NCBI GenBank assembly: GCA_964451785.1
Contig: CAYVJG010000013.1
Span: 10,794 to 74,793 of the forward strand
Direction of reading: 5' to 3'
Source: JAJYSO01 sp964451785
GTDB taxonomy: Bacteria > Bacteroidota > Bacteroidia > Flavobacteriales > Flavobacteriaceae
Length of the DNA stretch: 64,000 nucleotides
Part shown: piece by piece, positions 1-10,497 of the stretch
How positions within the stretch are numbered: position 1 is the stretch's first letter
Layout of the letters: each line of letters opens with the position of its first letter
Position numbers and translations under genes: made by a program
The notes under the pieces: generated by a model
Told to the model about the DNA's origin: nothing
Seen by the model: the letters and a program-made list of their open reading frames with translations, nothing else
Database searches by the model: none

Positions 1-2416
1 TGCCCAGTTCATCGTTGTAAATTCAAAACCTGTTTCGAGTGGCAACTGGCGTAACCCAATTAAATCGGTTCCTTTACGATGATAAGCATCAAAGCCTACT
101 GATACGCGGTCGTTAAACATACTCAAGTCAAACCCAATATTGGTATTGGCTGTTTTTTCCCAGCGCAAGGTAGAGTTTGGCGGTGAAGTCACGACAATTG
201 TCTCTTCATTGACCCCGGGTAAAAGGATTGAATTGCCATATTCGCCCACAACAAAAGAGGAGGTGTTACGGTCAATATTTCCTTGTAATCCATAGGATGC
301 ACGCAAGCGTAAATAATTAATAAACTCTACATTTTTCATAAAATCTTCCTCAGACACTTGCCAAGCTCCCGACACTGACCACAACAGTAAATATCTGTAT
401 TTAGGATCTACACCAAACAAGTTAGAGCCATCGAAGCGCACACTACCGAAAAAGGTATATTTACGATCAAAGGTATAAGAAGCCGTTCCGAAGAAAGACG
501 CGTATGCATTTTTAATCTCCGATTGGCGATAGGTTTCGTAAAGAGACGAATTGGCCGCAGATTCATTAGGGAAGAAAATCGGCTTAGTGGTCATGGTTTT
601 AGGGTCGTAGCCAAAACCTCTAGACTCAATATTCTTAGCATAAGTACGGCGCAATTCACTACCGATCATGACATCTATCTCGTGAAGATAGTTAAACGTA
701 GCGTTGTACTTTGCCATGGTTTTCCAGTTGTATTGAAAATTGTATGACGATGGATTTTCAATAATTCCTCCTTCGGGTAAAAAGTATTTATAAGTACCCG
801 TTTCGCTGTCGTAATAACGTGTACGTTGTGTTTCTTTACGCACATAATAAGTTTCTGAACCAGCATATTTTTCAGTACGACTATCGTCGAGTTGCAAGCC
901 GAGTTGTGAAGACAAAGTCAAACCTTCAAAAAGGTCATAATCGAGATCAAAAATGGCTTTAAGCGAGTTGGTTTCTAATTGATAATTTGTGTTTTCGCGT
1001 TCTTCCAAAAAGTTAAATGCCACATAACGATCGTCAAAACCATCTATATCTTGATCGTAGTTATAGCTACCATCAGCATTGTAAGGCTTCAAATAAGGAT
1101 TGGCATTGCGTGAATAATTAGCCGGATTAATACTGGCATCACGATCAGACAAGAAGCTTTTCTTTTTAGCTTGTGTTCCGAATAAAGCAGCGCCAATATG
1201 CAACTTATCTGTTATTTGGTAGTTGTTTTTCAAGGTGATATTATAGCGTTCAAAACCAGTACCTACTGTTGTTCCTTCTTCTTTGTAATAACCTAGTGAG
1301 AGGTAATAATCATAATCTTCTCCCCCACCGGAAACGCTTACGCCATATTGTTGATTGAAGGTAGAACGGTACAGTAAATCTCCCCAACTGGTATTTTGTG
1401 AGCGCAATTGTTTAATGGCAGCTTGAGTTGCTGGAGAAAGTGCTGAAAGTCCACCTAGGCGGAATGTATTGAGTTCTCCACTAGCGTTAAGCAAGCGCGC
1501 AATAGCCCCTTTATCTGAGCGGTAAGTCAAATCAGAACGACTCGCTAACATCAATTCAAGGTCTACTTTTTCAGAAGCGTTTAGCAAATTGAGTTTTGAA
1601 AAATCGGGTTTAAAATTAAAAAAGGTATTTGCTGAAAAATTGATTCGCATTTTCCCTTTTTTTCCTTTTTTAGTGGTAATTGAGATCACTCCGTTAGCTG
1701 CTCTAGCCCCATAAATAGCCGTTGCAGCAGCATCTTTAAGAATGGTAATATCCGCGATATCATTAGGATTTAATCCGGCAATAGAAAAGTTTTTGAGCTG
1801 ATCAATATTGTCTTTACTACTAAAATCAGGGACTTCACTTCCTTCAAGAGACATACCGTCAATAACCCAAAGCGGATCTTGCGGTCCATTGAGAGAAGCC
1901 GTTCCACGAATACGGATTTTAGCGGGAGCCCCTGGTGAGCCAGTAGCAGTGGTTACCACTACCCCCAGCTACTTGACCTGTGAGCATTTGATCGACACTA
2001 GCCACGCCTTCTTGCTTAATATCGGCCATATCGATTTGCTCTACAGCCGAAGTCAATTTGCGTTTTTCTATAGCTTGATAGCCAGTAACGACTACTTCTT
2101 CTAGTTGATTTTGTGCCACAGTCATGCTGATAACATAATCTGCTTCTACGGTTAAAGTGACGGTTTTAGTTTCATAGCCCATAAGCGTCACCTCAATAGC
2201 TTTAGTAGTTGCAGGAACAGTCAACCTAAAATGGCCTTCTATATCGGTTACAGCTCCTGTAGCTGCTGCTTGATTTTGAGCAATCATGATATAGGCTCCC
2301 GGTAGCGGTAGTTGATCAGCTTGATCAACCACTGTTCCTGAAATAACACGTGTGTTTTGGGCTGAAACGCCCCAGCCTAAAAGGCAACAACACACAATTA
2401 GTAATATATTTTTCAT
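1..2416 (-). pseudogene. SusC/RagA-family TonB-linked outer membrane receptor, frameshifted and cut by the window edge
   Basis: Family role: outer membrane importer of glycans or peptides, working with a SusD lipoprotein (which would lie beyond base 1). The start at 2416 gives a signal peptide ending GVSAQ, a carboxypeptidase-regulatory-like beta domain (about residues 22-105) and the TonB-box-like EEVVVTGY. At residue 150 the frame breaks: a run of five C on the plus strand (1962-1966) where four would restore VAGVVVTT. After the shift the minus frame looks open to base 1 and carries the plug signatures IRIRGT, WVIDGM and KDAAATAIYGARAANG, then barrel sequence. It lies 12 bp after the metalloprotease and is probably cotranscribed with it. 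The lesion is in a homopolymer, so it may be a sequencing error, phase variation or real decay. The family assignment is secure. Confidence 0.88.
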
Positions 2417-2428
2417 TGTCTATTAAAA

Positions 2429-5016
2429 TTAAATTCCCAAAGCTTCATTAATTCTATTAATCAAATCTAGATAATGAGCCTGTGTGGCTTCATCACCTGT
2501 ATTTTTGCGTTTTTCAACTAACTTTTTAATTCGCATCAACTCTGTTTTCTTATAAGTTGTCACTTCAGAAACGCGTTTCATGGCATCAAAATCGATGTAT
2601 TGTAATTGCTTGCCATCAACTTGACAGAGCTCAGGCATTTGAAGGTTTTGGGTAATCATCAATCCGGAACGTCTGGTTTTTTTAAACAACTTATTGACAT
2701 CAATAATCAAAGCGTCGACATAATTTTTCTCAGCCATTCGCTCTAAGATAGTGAGGGCTTGACGCTTTTGCGTCGGTTTAAAAATAGCTTGGCGCAATTG
2801 TTCAAAAAGATTGTGTACGGTATATACTTTTTCAGGATACTCATCAATTTGCTGATTTGACATCACTTCGGCATCAAGAAGGCGCAACAGGCGCTCATCC
2901 ATCAAGGTGTAATAGATAATTGAATATTGAAGTTCACGTGCTAAGGCATAAGGTGAATGCTCATAAGGCCCTAACGGCGAATCTTTAACCGGATAAGTTT
3001 TGAGGTTAACCTCATCAAAAAACAACCATTTAGGCAGATGTATCACATGTGTAATCAAATAATCAACTGCTTCTTTTTGAGTTGCATAAGGTACAGGCGT
3101 GTGCGCCTCAATACCATTACCATAACGCGCATGATTCAAGTAAATACCGCCAATATTAGCCATCACCTGCATGTTATACATTTGCCATTGTCCAATAGCG
3201 CCCATGTATAATTTGCCGGCTTCATAGAAGTCGTGATCTTCTTCATAGGTCCATGGAATAATACTATCGACCACAATTTTGAGGTTTTTCAAGCCATATT
3301 GACTCGCTTTCATGGCATTATTGCCCAAGTCTTCGGACTGTGAACGAGGATCGACAATATTCTTATAGCTTTGTTGAGCGCCAAAGAAATACATCGGGTC
3401 ACCTTCATGCTGCTGAATCAATTGGCGCAAGGCTTTCTTTTCAACAGACTTTTTAGGATACCAACGATAGCCCCAATTAATAGCATATTTATCGTAAATT
3501 CCTATTTTAGGGGTGATTGCGGTTACGCCATCACCAGGTTGCGCCACGTAGTTATAGCGGGCATAATCCATAATTGACGGGGCTGTACCGCCCATTTTAT
3601 CGGTATAAGTTTTAGAACGCAACGAATCTACAGGAAAAGCGAAAGATGCCCCATGTTGTGCTGCAAGCCCAATGTGTGTCCTACTTCGTGAGAAGACACA
3701 AAGCGAATAGCTTCACCCATATGCTCATCGCTAAATTTATTGGCACGTGCTTTCGGGTCAATGGCGCCTGTTTGGATACGCATCCAACTGTGCAAAGAAG
3801 TCATCACATTATGCCACCAAATAATTTTAGAACTAATAATCTCACCACTACGCGGATCAACTACCGAAGGCCCCATAGCATTAGATTTAGGAGAAGCCGC
3901 ATAAGTAATCACCGAATAGCGAACATCATCAATATCAAAATCCTCATCAGCCTCGGAAGCTAATTTTGCTACGATAGCATTTTTAAATCCTGCTGCTTCA
4001 AAAGCCGCTTGCCAATCTTTAACGCCGGCGATGATTTTTTGGCGCCATTGTGGTGGTGTAGATGGATCGATATAAAACACAATGGGGTTTTGAGGTTCAA
4101 CCAACTCGCTTTTAAGATAAGCCTGAACATCTTCCGGTTTGGGTTCTAATCGCCAACGCGTAATAAATTCTTCGCGTTTCATTTTTTGTTGCTCATCTGA
4201 GAAAAACCAATGCGGTACCGTAAAATAACCCACGCGCTCATCAGCAATACGCGCTTGCATAGGCTATTTATCCAGCAAAACAATATTAGTAGCTGTTCCA
4301 AGAGTTATAGCCATATTGCCACCACCTTCATCAACTTTTGTAGTGATTAACGACTTGACCAATAAGTTTTTTTCAAAAGTTTTTACCGTATCTATATACG
4401 AGAGTTTTGTATCTACCGAGGTTGGCAAGGAAAGTCCTGACAAGACATCGTTAAAACTCTTGCGCTTACCGTTAAAAACATCGTTGACCTTGATCAAGGT
4501 AGCTGTTGAATCTAAGTTGCGTGTTTCAATATCAAAAACTTCTAACACAGAAGGCGCAAAGTTGTTCTGAACAGATTGTGTGATTGCATCTTTTTTAGGT
4601 GAAGACACGCGAATGCGTTCTGTTTTGACACGAATTTTCTTAGCGACAGAATCGCGGTGAAACGTAATAATCTTACGTTCGTAATTAATCCCTTTATTTG
4701 CTCCGGCATCGTTAATTTCTAAAGGCACTTGTGTCAAATAATTAACGATAAGAAACTGGCGATTGAGCAAGCTATCCGGAATTTCAAAATAGATATCACT
4801 ATCCACTTGCAAAACATTAAAAACACCTTTGTGCAGAGTGCCTTTTTCTAACAGCTTTTTATAGCTATCCTCTTTCTTATCCGTAGAATCTTTTTTAGAC
4901 GTTGTTTTGTCTTTAAAGTTATAACTACTCCCCCCATACGTCTCAGCAAAAACTGTTGAGACACTAAAACTCAATACCAGCCCTAGCAGACCAGCCTTCC
5001 AATTAAACATACACAA
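2429..5016 (-). pseudogene. Zinc-dependent met-zincin (DUF5118-DUF5117-DUF4953) with internal stop and frameshift
   Basis: A secreted zinc peptidase of the Bacteroidota DUF5117/DUF4953 type, about 860 codons, close to full family length. A signal peptide ending VFAET leads a short lysine-rich DUF5118-like segment and the DUF5117 region. An in-frame TAG at 4264-4266 interrupts it (LLDK-stop-PMQARIADERVGYF), followed two codons later by an ATG in the same frame. The metzincin site HEVGHTLGLQH lies around 3660-3695. Directly after it the frame shifts by one base in a GGGG run (3649-3652): one more G would restore HNMGASFAF. The rest (TDKMGGTAPSIMDYARYNY to the end) is intact. Two different lesions in one gene, one of them a substitution, argue for a real pseudogene, though the TAG could allow reinitiation. 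First gene of an operon with the SusC-like receptor. Confidence 0.87.
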
Positions 5017-5469
5017 AATTTATTTTTTGTAATTATTTGAGAGAAGTCCTAAGTATGTTTTTTAAGTCACAGACCCCTAATCATCTATCTATTAGATTTT
5101 TAAAAACCCGGCGGCAAACTTAGCACTTAGTTAGCGTCATTTAAAATTATTATCATTCAGTTATGTTAATTTTTGATAATTACTTATTTCGCACAAATAC
5201 AAACTAAACATTACAAATAATCAGCATAAAAGCCTTGACAAGATTACATACTAATAACAAAACATAAGTTTTGACTACGCATGCACTAAACCCTGCGCTA
5301 CATCTTATTTTACTTATGAAATATTTAATATTTTATTAATCCCTTCATATCCTGAATCCAAGTCATAAATGCAATAATGCAGCGAATCATTTACACATTA
5401 TCAATGCAAATAACAATTTCATAACACGAATTCATTTTAATTTAAATTTATTTCTATAGTTTTGTAGCG
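5017..5469. other. AT-rich divergent intergenic region
   Basis: About 450 bp between the minus-strand metalloprotease and the plus-strand small membrane protein. I see no reading frame of substance, no RNA gene and no member of the repeat families found elsewhere in the window. It must hold promoters for both directions. Only the plus-strand -7 box at its right end is clear. Confidence 0.6.
5457..5464 (+). promoter_or_regulatory. Bacteroidota -7 box TAGTTTTG before the small His/Cys protein
   Basis: Matches the TAnnTTTG consensus and ends five bases before the ATG at 5470, so transcription would start at or next to the start codon and the message would be leaderless or nearly so. No clear -33 TTTG is present at the usual spacing. 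Confidence 0.45.
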
Positions 5470-5781
5470 ATGTTATCTAAAGCACAAAAACATATCATCG
5501 CCCAGGTATTCCTCTTTGCTTTTATCTTACTTAAAGCATCGGGGCTACATGCGCTTACGCATTTGCATCACCCTGATCAAGTTGACAAGTGTACTTTGTG
5601 CCATGTTTCGCAACGCGATAACACCACCCCTAATTTGGCACCTACACCAATTGAACTTCCAGTTTTTATTGTTGCGCCGATTTATGCTGAACCTACAGTT
5701 GTTTGCTTTCCGGTTTACAACAAAAAATTGGCTATCAACCAATTGGTTAATCGCCCACCTCCCGTTTATACCGTTTTATAA
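5470..5781 (+). CDS. Small His/Cys-containing membrane or exported protein upstream of a TonB receptor
   Basis: 103 residues, function not recognised. One hydrophobic segment (about residues 10-25) is followed by HALTHLHH and by CTLCH. The tail is proline-rich and ends PPPVYTVL. Small proteins with similar histidine/cysteine spacing often stand before metal-related TonB receptors in Flavobacteria, so a role in sensing or handling a metal with the next gene is a reasonable guess. CTLCH fits the CxxCH heme c motif formally, but a single motif in such a short protein is weak evidence. A second frame at 5516-5803 overlaps it. I prefer this one because its promoter box sits right at the start and it has a coherent signal or membrane segment. 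Confidence 0.6.
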   Translation: MLSKAQKHIIAQVFLFAFILLKASGLHALTHLHHPDQVDKCTLCHVSQRDNTTPNLAPTPIELPVFIVAPIYAEPTVVCFPVYNKKLAINQLVNRPPPVYTVL

Positions 5782-6035
5782 ACGAAACTATATCTCCTTA
5801 TGAATTTCCACAGGGATAAGTAGATCGTTTTCACGGCTTGTCTTATTTGCATACTTTTTAAGAGCAGTTAACATCTGTCACTATTTTTAGGTGATTTACA
5901 GTTAATTACATCCTTAAAATCTGTCTTACCTCCATTAACAAGCACTTATTTCAATCAAATTTACGGTATAACAAAGTATATATTAGTCTCAATCATTTAA
6001 CAACTAAGGCTAGTTAATACTTCATTTTTCAACCT

Positions 6036-8447
6036 ATGAAATTATTTATAGCCGCCTTTTTGGCATTGGCTACCCTACAATTATCTGCACAAGAAACGCC
6101 TTGTAAGCTCACGTTAACTGGTCAGGTTTTAGATCAAAACACACATGAACCTGTAGTTGGAGCTACGCTCAAAATCGGTGATTCTGATAAAATTGCCTAC
6201 ACCGATATCAATGGGCAATTTGAGTTTCATTCGCTTTGTGTCGGTGACTACACCTTGCACATTTCGGGTTTAACTATTGAACCCGTACAGCAGTCTATTC
6301 AGTTGACCACTTCTAGCAAACAAGATTTTTTTGTGCACCATCATCACGAAACTTTAGAGAAGGTCATCGTGACAGGAGTTAAGCAAACCACAGCCTCACA
6401 TACAGGGCAAGTGCAAACGCTAAACACGGCCACAATCGATGAATTTAGTGATGCCTCATTAGGCGAAGCCTTGGCTTCGTTAGCCGGAGTAGCCGTATTA
6501 CAAACGGGAAAAAACATTGCTAAACCAGTCATACAAGGCTTTAGTGGCAGCAGGGTACCGATTTACAATCACGGCATCCGGCAGGCCGACCAGGAGTGGG
6601 GCAGTGACCATGCTCCTACCGTTGATTTAAATTCTGTGGGACAATTGCAAGTGGTCAAAGGCGCTTCAGCCTTAGCTTATGGCGGTGATGCCATAGGCGG
6701 ATTAATCATTGCGGAAGCGGCAAAAATTCCGCATCGCGACAGCTTATATGGCAAGACAATCCTTTCGGGATTTTCAAATGGAAGAGGATTAAGCGTATCC
6801 TCTGAGTTGACCAAGAGTTTTTCTAATGGCTGGTACACCTCTGCGCAAGCGGCTTATAAAAAAGCAGGTGATTATAAAGCCCCTGACTACTACCTTTCCA
6901 ATACAGGTCTTGAAAATAGGAGTTTTAGCTTGCGCCTAGGCTTGCAAAAATTCCATTATGGATTTGATGCTTACTTTAGCAATTACAACTCTAATCTCGG
7001 GATTCTACGGGCCTCAAGCACGGGAAGTATCAGCGATTTAGTAACAGCTATTAATCAAGACAAACCAGTGTATTCAAGTGATTTTTCTTATCAAATTGCT
7101 TCTCCCAGACAAAAGGTTAATCATCAATTGTTTCGTCTTAAAGCCTATTATCACTTTGATCAATTAGGCAAATTAAATCTGACTTATGGTTATCAAAACA
7201 ATCAACGCTACGAATACGATATTCGACGTGGTGATTTTAAATATAAACCGGCCATAGATTTACTGCTTAAAACCCACAGCTTAACCGCCGAATTCAACTT
7301 TAATACGCGACAAATTTACGCGTTAAAAGCAGGGATAAACGCAGAACACAAAGACAATACAGCGGCGCCAGACACCGGCATTCAGCGCATCATTCCCGAT
7401 TACAAAAGCGATGCTTTAGGAGCTTATCTCATCGGGCATTACAGGCCCAACGAAAACTGGTTAATAGAGGCCGGATTGCGCTATGATTACAGTCGTATAG
7501 ATGCCTACAAATACTATTCAAAATACCGCTGGGAAGCACAAAATTACCAGAGTGATTTTAGCGACCTAATCATTGGCGAACACGGCTCACAGTGGCTTAC
7601 ACATCCACAATTTACTTATCACAATATCTCCGCTACGCTAGGGGGACGCTATCAATTATCCTCAGCCCTAGACCTTCGTTTGAATTATGCTTTGAGCAAT
7701 CGCGCACCTAATCCGGCTGAATTGTTTTCAGATGGCTTACACCACTCTGCTGCCAGCATTGAGTTAGGTGACTTGCGTCTTCAGCCTGAAAATGCTCATA
7801 AAATTGGTTTAAGTTTAGAAAAATCAGTAGGGAAATGGCAATTCACGCTCAGTCCTTATTTCAATTATATTGCCAATTTTATTTACCTAAAACCCGATGG
7901 ATTTGAAGAGACCATACGCGGTGTTTTCTTACGTTATCAATACACGCAAAACGACGCCCAAATGTGGGGTGTTGACGCCCAGATGCTGTATCAATTTGCT
8001 CAACATTGGCAGTATGAAACCAAATTCTCAACCATCACAGGACAACACACTCAACTCAATCGCCCTCTTGTAGCTATGCCAACCACCAAATGGTTTAACG
8101 GCTTACAGTATAGCCGCCCTGATTGGCATCAATTACAATTGAGTGTCCAAACCGAAATCAACTTTGAAAAACAAGATTATCCCGATGATAATTTTACAAT
8201 TCGCTTGCTAGACAATGGTGTCTATCGCGATGCTTTAGTAGATATCAGTACGCCTCCTGAAACCTATTTCCTTGCGCATTTTAAAGCTTCAGCGGTATTT
8301 CACCCGCTAAAAAACACCGCTTGGAAAGTTAATTTTTCTATTGATAATATTTTTAATACGGCTTACCGCAATTACCTCAACCGCTTGCGTTACTATGCCG
8401 ATAACCTGGGACGCAATTTTAGCTTACAACTCATTATTAGCTATTAA
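6036..8447 (+). CDS. TonB-dependent receptor, probable metal (zinc-type) uptake
   Basis: 803 residues with a signal peptide ending LSAQE. A carboxypeptidase-regulatory-like domain (about 24-98) is followed by HHHH at 101-104, the TonB-box-like KVIVTG, a plug with PVIQGFSGSRVPIYN and RQADQEWGSDHAP (about 164-194), then a 22-strand-type barrel ending in an aromatic C-terminus (LQLIISY). The plug motif with WGSDHAP and the histidine run resemble ZnuD-like receptors for zinc or other metals. The substrate is inferred, not shown. It lies between the small His/Cys protein and a lipoprotein on the same strand and is probably coexpressed with both. A SusC identity is excluded: the SusC signature motifs are absent and the length fits smaller siderophore/metal receptors. 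Confidence 0.85.
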   Translation: MKLFIAAFLALATLQLSAQETPCKLTLTGQVLDQNTHEPVVGATLKIGDSDKIAYTDINGQFEFHSLCVGDYTLHISGLTIEPVQQSIQLTTSSKQDFFVHHHHETLEKVIVTGVKQTTASHTGQVQTLNTATIDEFSDASLGEALASLAGVAVLQTGKNIAKPVIQGFSGSRVPIYNHGIRQADQEWGSDHAPTVDLNSVGQLQVVKGASALAYGGDAIGGLIIAEAAKIPHRDSLYGKTILSGFSNGRGLSVSSELTKSFSNGWYTSAQAAYKKAGDYKAPDYYLSNTGLENRSFSLRLGLQKFHYGFDAYFSNYNSNLGILRASSTGSISDLVTAINQDKPVYSSDFSYQIASPRQKVNHQLFRLKAYYHFDQLGKLNLTYGYQNNQRYEYDIRRGDFKYKPAIDLLLKTHSLTAEFNFNTRQIYALKAGINAEHKDNTAAPDTGIQRIIPDYKSDALGAYLIGHYRPNENWLIEAGLRYDYSRIDAYKYYSKYRWEAQNYQSDFSDLIIGEHGSQWLTHPQFTYHNISATLGGRYQLSSALDLRLNYALSNRAPNPAELFSDGLHHSAASIELGDLRLQPENAHKIGLSLEKSVGKWQFTLSPYFNYIANFIYLKPDGFEETIRGVFLRYQYTQNDAQMWGVDAQMLYQFAQHWQYETKFSTITGQHTQLNRPLVAMPTTKWFNGLQYSRPDWHQLQLSVQTEINFEKQDYPDDNFTIRLLDNGVYRDALVDISTPPETYFLAHFKASAVFHPLKNTAWKVNFSIDNIFNTAYRNYLNRLRYYADNLGRNFSLQLIISY

Positions 8448-8504
8448 CCCTTATTTTTTATTGTTTCACAAAAGACCTAATTAAGGTCACTAATTCTATA
8501 CATT

Positions 8505-9071
8505 ATGCGACTTATTAAATTTTTCTCACTACTCCTATTAAGTGTAGTAATCACCACTTCTTGCTCTGATGACGATTCTATTCCTGAAGCAATCAACGAA
8601 CAAGAAATCATCACCGATGTCAGCTTAACCTTTACAGATAGTCAAGGACAAGCGGTCACCTATACCTATACAGACCCTAAATATCGTCCTGCAGATTATA
8701 TCGCGCCGCAGATTGAGTTGCAACAAGGCGAAACTTATCAAGTGAATTTAGCCTTCTATGACAAATCAAATCCGGCAGAAATAGAAGATATCACTACTGA
8801 AGTAAAGGAAGAGCGTGACGAGCATTTTATCACTTATAATTTTGCTACAGTACAAATTGATTTAGCCCGTACTGACGAGGCTTCTTCTACAAACAGCGCC
8901 GGGATTCCTATAGGTATAAACACAGCATGGACAGCAACAGCTACCGGAACAGGCACAGTTGAAGTAGCCTTGATTCACGCTCCTGAGTCTGTAGATGTCA
9001 CTAATCCTTTAGGTACCCATCAAGGCGGCAGCACCGATGTGCAAGTTGAATTTGCTATTGCTGTAAACTAA
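8505..9071 (+). CDS. Lipoprotein of the flavobacterial 'type 1 periplasmic binding fold' family
   Basis: 188 residues. The lipoprotein signal ends TTSCSDDD with the lipidated cysteine at about residue 20. The body is beta-rich with short conserved blocks EDITTEV, ERDEH and GGSTDVQVEF. Databases commonly give this kind of protein, often next to TonB receptors in Flavobacteria, the vague name used here. Its actual function is unknown to me. It starts 57 bp after the receptor and the pair ends at a strong terminator, so receptor and lipoprotein probably form one transcription unit. A surface or periplasmic accessory to the receptor is the simplest inference. Confidence 0.65.
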   Translation: MRLIKFFSLLLLSVVITTSCSDDDSIPEAINEQEIITDVSLTFTDSQGQAVTYTYTDPKYRPADYIAPQIELQQGETYQVNLAFYDKSNPAEIEDITTEVKEERDEHFITYNFATVQIDLARTDEASSTNSAGIPIGINTAWTATATGTGTVEVALIHAPESVDVTNPLGTHQGGSTDVQVEFAIAVN

Positions 9072-9077
9072 TGCCAT

Positions 9078-9127
9078 AAAAAATCCCTTTGTACAATGGT
9101 TGAGGCATGGTGTACAAAGGGATTTTT
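9078..9127. terminator. Bidirectional rho-independent terminator between convergent genes
   Basis: A perfect 17-bp inverted repeat (arms centred on TCCCTTTGTACA and TGTACAAAGGGA) with A-run and T-run flanks. It sits between the plus-strand lipoprotein and the end of the minus-strand dGTPase gene and can serve both. Confidence 0.9.
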
Positions 9128-9150
9128 AATATTATCTAACTGTTGAGCGG

Positions 9151-10497
9151 TTAAAAATTCAAGCCTTTCAAACTTTGATAAATTTCTAAGGCTTTGCCGT
9201 CAGTTAGTCCGGCTACATGACTACACAAATCGATTAGATTTTGGTAAGTCGTACGATTTTCAAAATCCAAATCTTGTAAAAAGTTATCGATAATCAGGTT
9301 TTCATAATGCCCGGCACTACCCGTTTGAGCTTGTTCGGCCGCTTTAGTAAAGGTATCGAGTAAAGTTTCAATAATGCGGTAACCGGCTATTTCTTTTTCC
9401 ATCACTTGATCACTGCGATACACTTTTTGAACACTAATGCGAATAATGTCGTCAATCTGTGCTTGATATTTAGATTTATCGAGCAAAGCGGTATCAAATT
9501 CTCCTTTTAAAATCGCCTTTTCGTTGTCTAAAAACACTTGAGCAGCATCTTTAATCAAAGTGCTAACGGCCAAAGCACGTAAATAGCTAATGCGCGCTTT
9601 TTTAGTGGTTAAGGCGTGATAATTTTCATTAATAATAGTGTCTTGCACCAGTTTAATCAGGTATTCTAGGGCATATTCTTCTTCAATAAGACCGAGATTA
9701 ATCCCATCTTCAAAATCGATTAAGGTATAACAAATATCATCGGCGGCTTCCACTAGAAAAGCTAAAGGATGACGCTTAAATCGCAAATCGTCACTGTTTT
9801 TATCACTTACAGGCACCAGTCCAAGAGAAGTAGCCACATCTTCAAAAATGTGTTTTTCGCTTTGAAAAAAACCAAATTTCTTATCAGAAACTAGGGTTGT
9901 GGGCTTATGTGGCAATGAAGCTTTAGGATATTTTGTAAAAGCACCGAGGGTAGCATAACTCAGTCGCAAGCCATCTTTAGCACCATTTTTAGTTTCTGTC
10001 AGCAATTTAAAGCCATTAGCATTGCCTTCAAAGTGGGTTAAATCGTGATATTCTTTAGGCGTTAAATCAGCTTGAAAGCGTTTTCCGGCGCCCGATTTAA
10101 AATAGCTTCCAATAGCTTTTTCGCCTGAATGCCCAAATGGCGGGTTGCCAATATCATGTGCTAAAGCAGCTGCTGCCACTACAGAACCAAAATCGCTAAA
10201 CTTATAGCCCAATTGCTCTAATCCCGGGTAACGCTTTAATATTGTTTTGCCCACCAAACGCCCTAAAGATCTACCCACTACTGAAACCTCAAGACTATGC
10301 GTTAAGCGCGTGTGCACAAAGTCGGTTTTTGACATCGGGATCACCTGTGTTTTATCCTGTAAACTCCTAAAAGCCGAAGAGAAAATAATTCGATCATAAT
10401 CGACCTCAAACCCTAAACGCGTTTCATTTTGGTGTTGACGCAAACGCGGTTCTTCATCTCCATATTTCTTTAAGGATAACAGTTGTTCCCAGTTCAT
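9151..10497 (-). CDS. dgt: Deoxyguanosinetriphosphate triphosphohydrolase (dGTPase)
   Basis: Hydrolyses dGTP (or dNTPs) to the nucleoside and triphosphate, a cytosolic dNTP-pool enzyme of the HD superfamily. 448 residues, normal for the long bacterial dGTPase type. Metal-binding motif pieces: VHTRLTHS (61-68), AHDIGNPPFGHSGE (about 113-126, HD at 114-115) and a later EAADDICY with the second conserved aspartate pair. The start at 10497 (MNWEQLLSLKKYGDEEPR) matches the usual short lead before the RLRQH region. It is transcribed alone on the minus strand, with a terminator on both sides. Confidence 0.93.
   Translation of the reverse strand: MNWEQLLSLKKYGDEEPRLRQHQNETRLGFEVDYDRIIFSSAFRSLQDKTQVIPMSKTDFVHTRLTHSLEVSVVGRSLGRLVGKTILKRYPGLEQLGYKFSDFGSVVAAAALAHDIGNPPFGHSGEKAIGSYFKSGAGKRFQADLTPKEYHDLTHFEGNANGFKLLTETKNGAKDGLRLSYATLGAFTKYPKASLPHKPTTLVSDKKFGFFQSEKHIFEDVATSLGLVPVSDKNSDDLRFKRHPLAFLVEAADDICYTLIDFEDGINLGLIEEEYALEYLIKLVQDTIINENYHALTTKKARISYLRALAVSTLIKDAAQVFLDNEKAILKGEFDTALLDKSKYQAQIDDIIRISVQKVYRSDQVMEKEIAGYRIIETLLDTFTKAAEQAQTGSAGHYENLIIDNFLQDLDFENRTTYQNLIDLCSHVAGLTDGKALEIYQSLKGLNF

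Noticed and set aside
4264..4266. TAG as a recoded amber codon (selenocysteine/pyrrolysine-like or suppression)
   Set aside because: No recoding machinery or stem-loop context seen, the gene has a second, different lesion, and the position is not a catalytic residue. A plain nonsense mutation is simpler.
5582..5596. CTLCH as a c-type heme attachment site
   Set aside because: A single CxxCH in a 103-residue protein without other cytochrome features or maturation genes nearby; metal binding or chance is more likely.
5516..5803. Alternative frame overlapping the small His/Cys protein
   Set aside because: Lacks the promoter at its start and has no coherent signal or domain; the frame starting at 5470 fits better.
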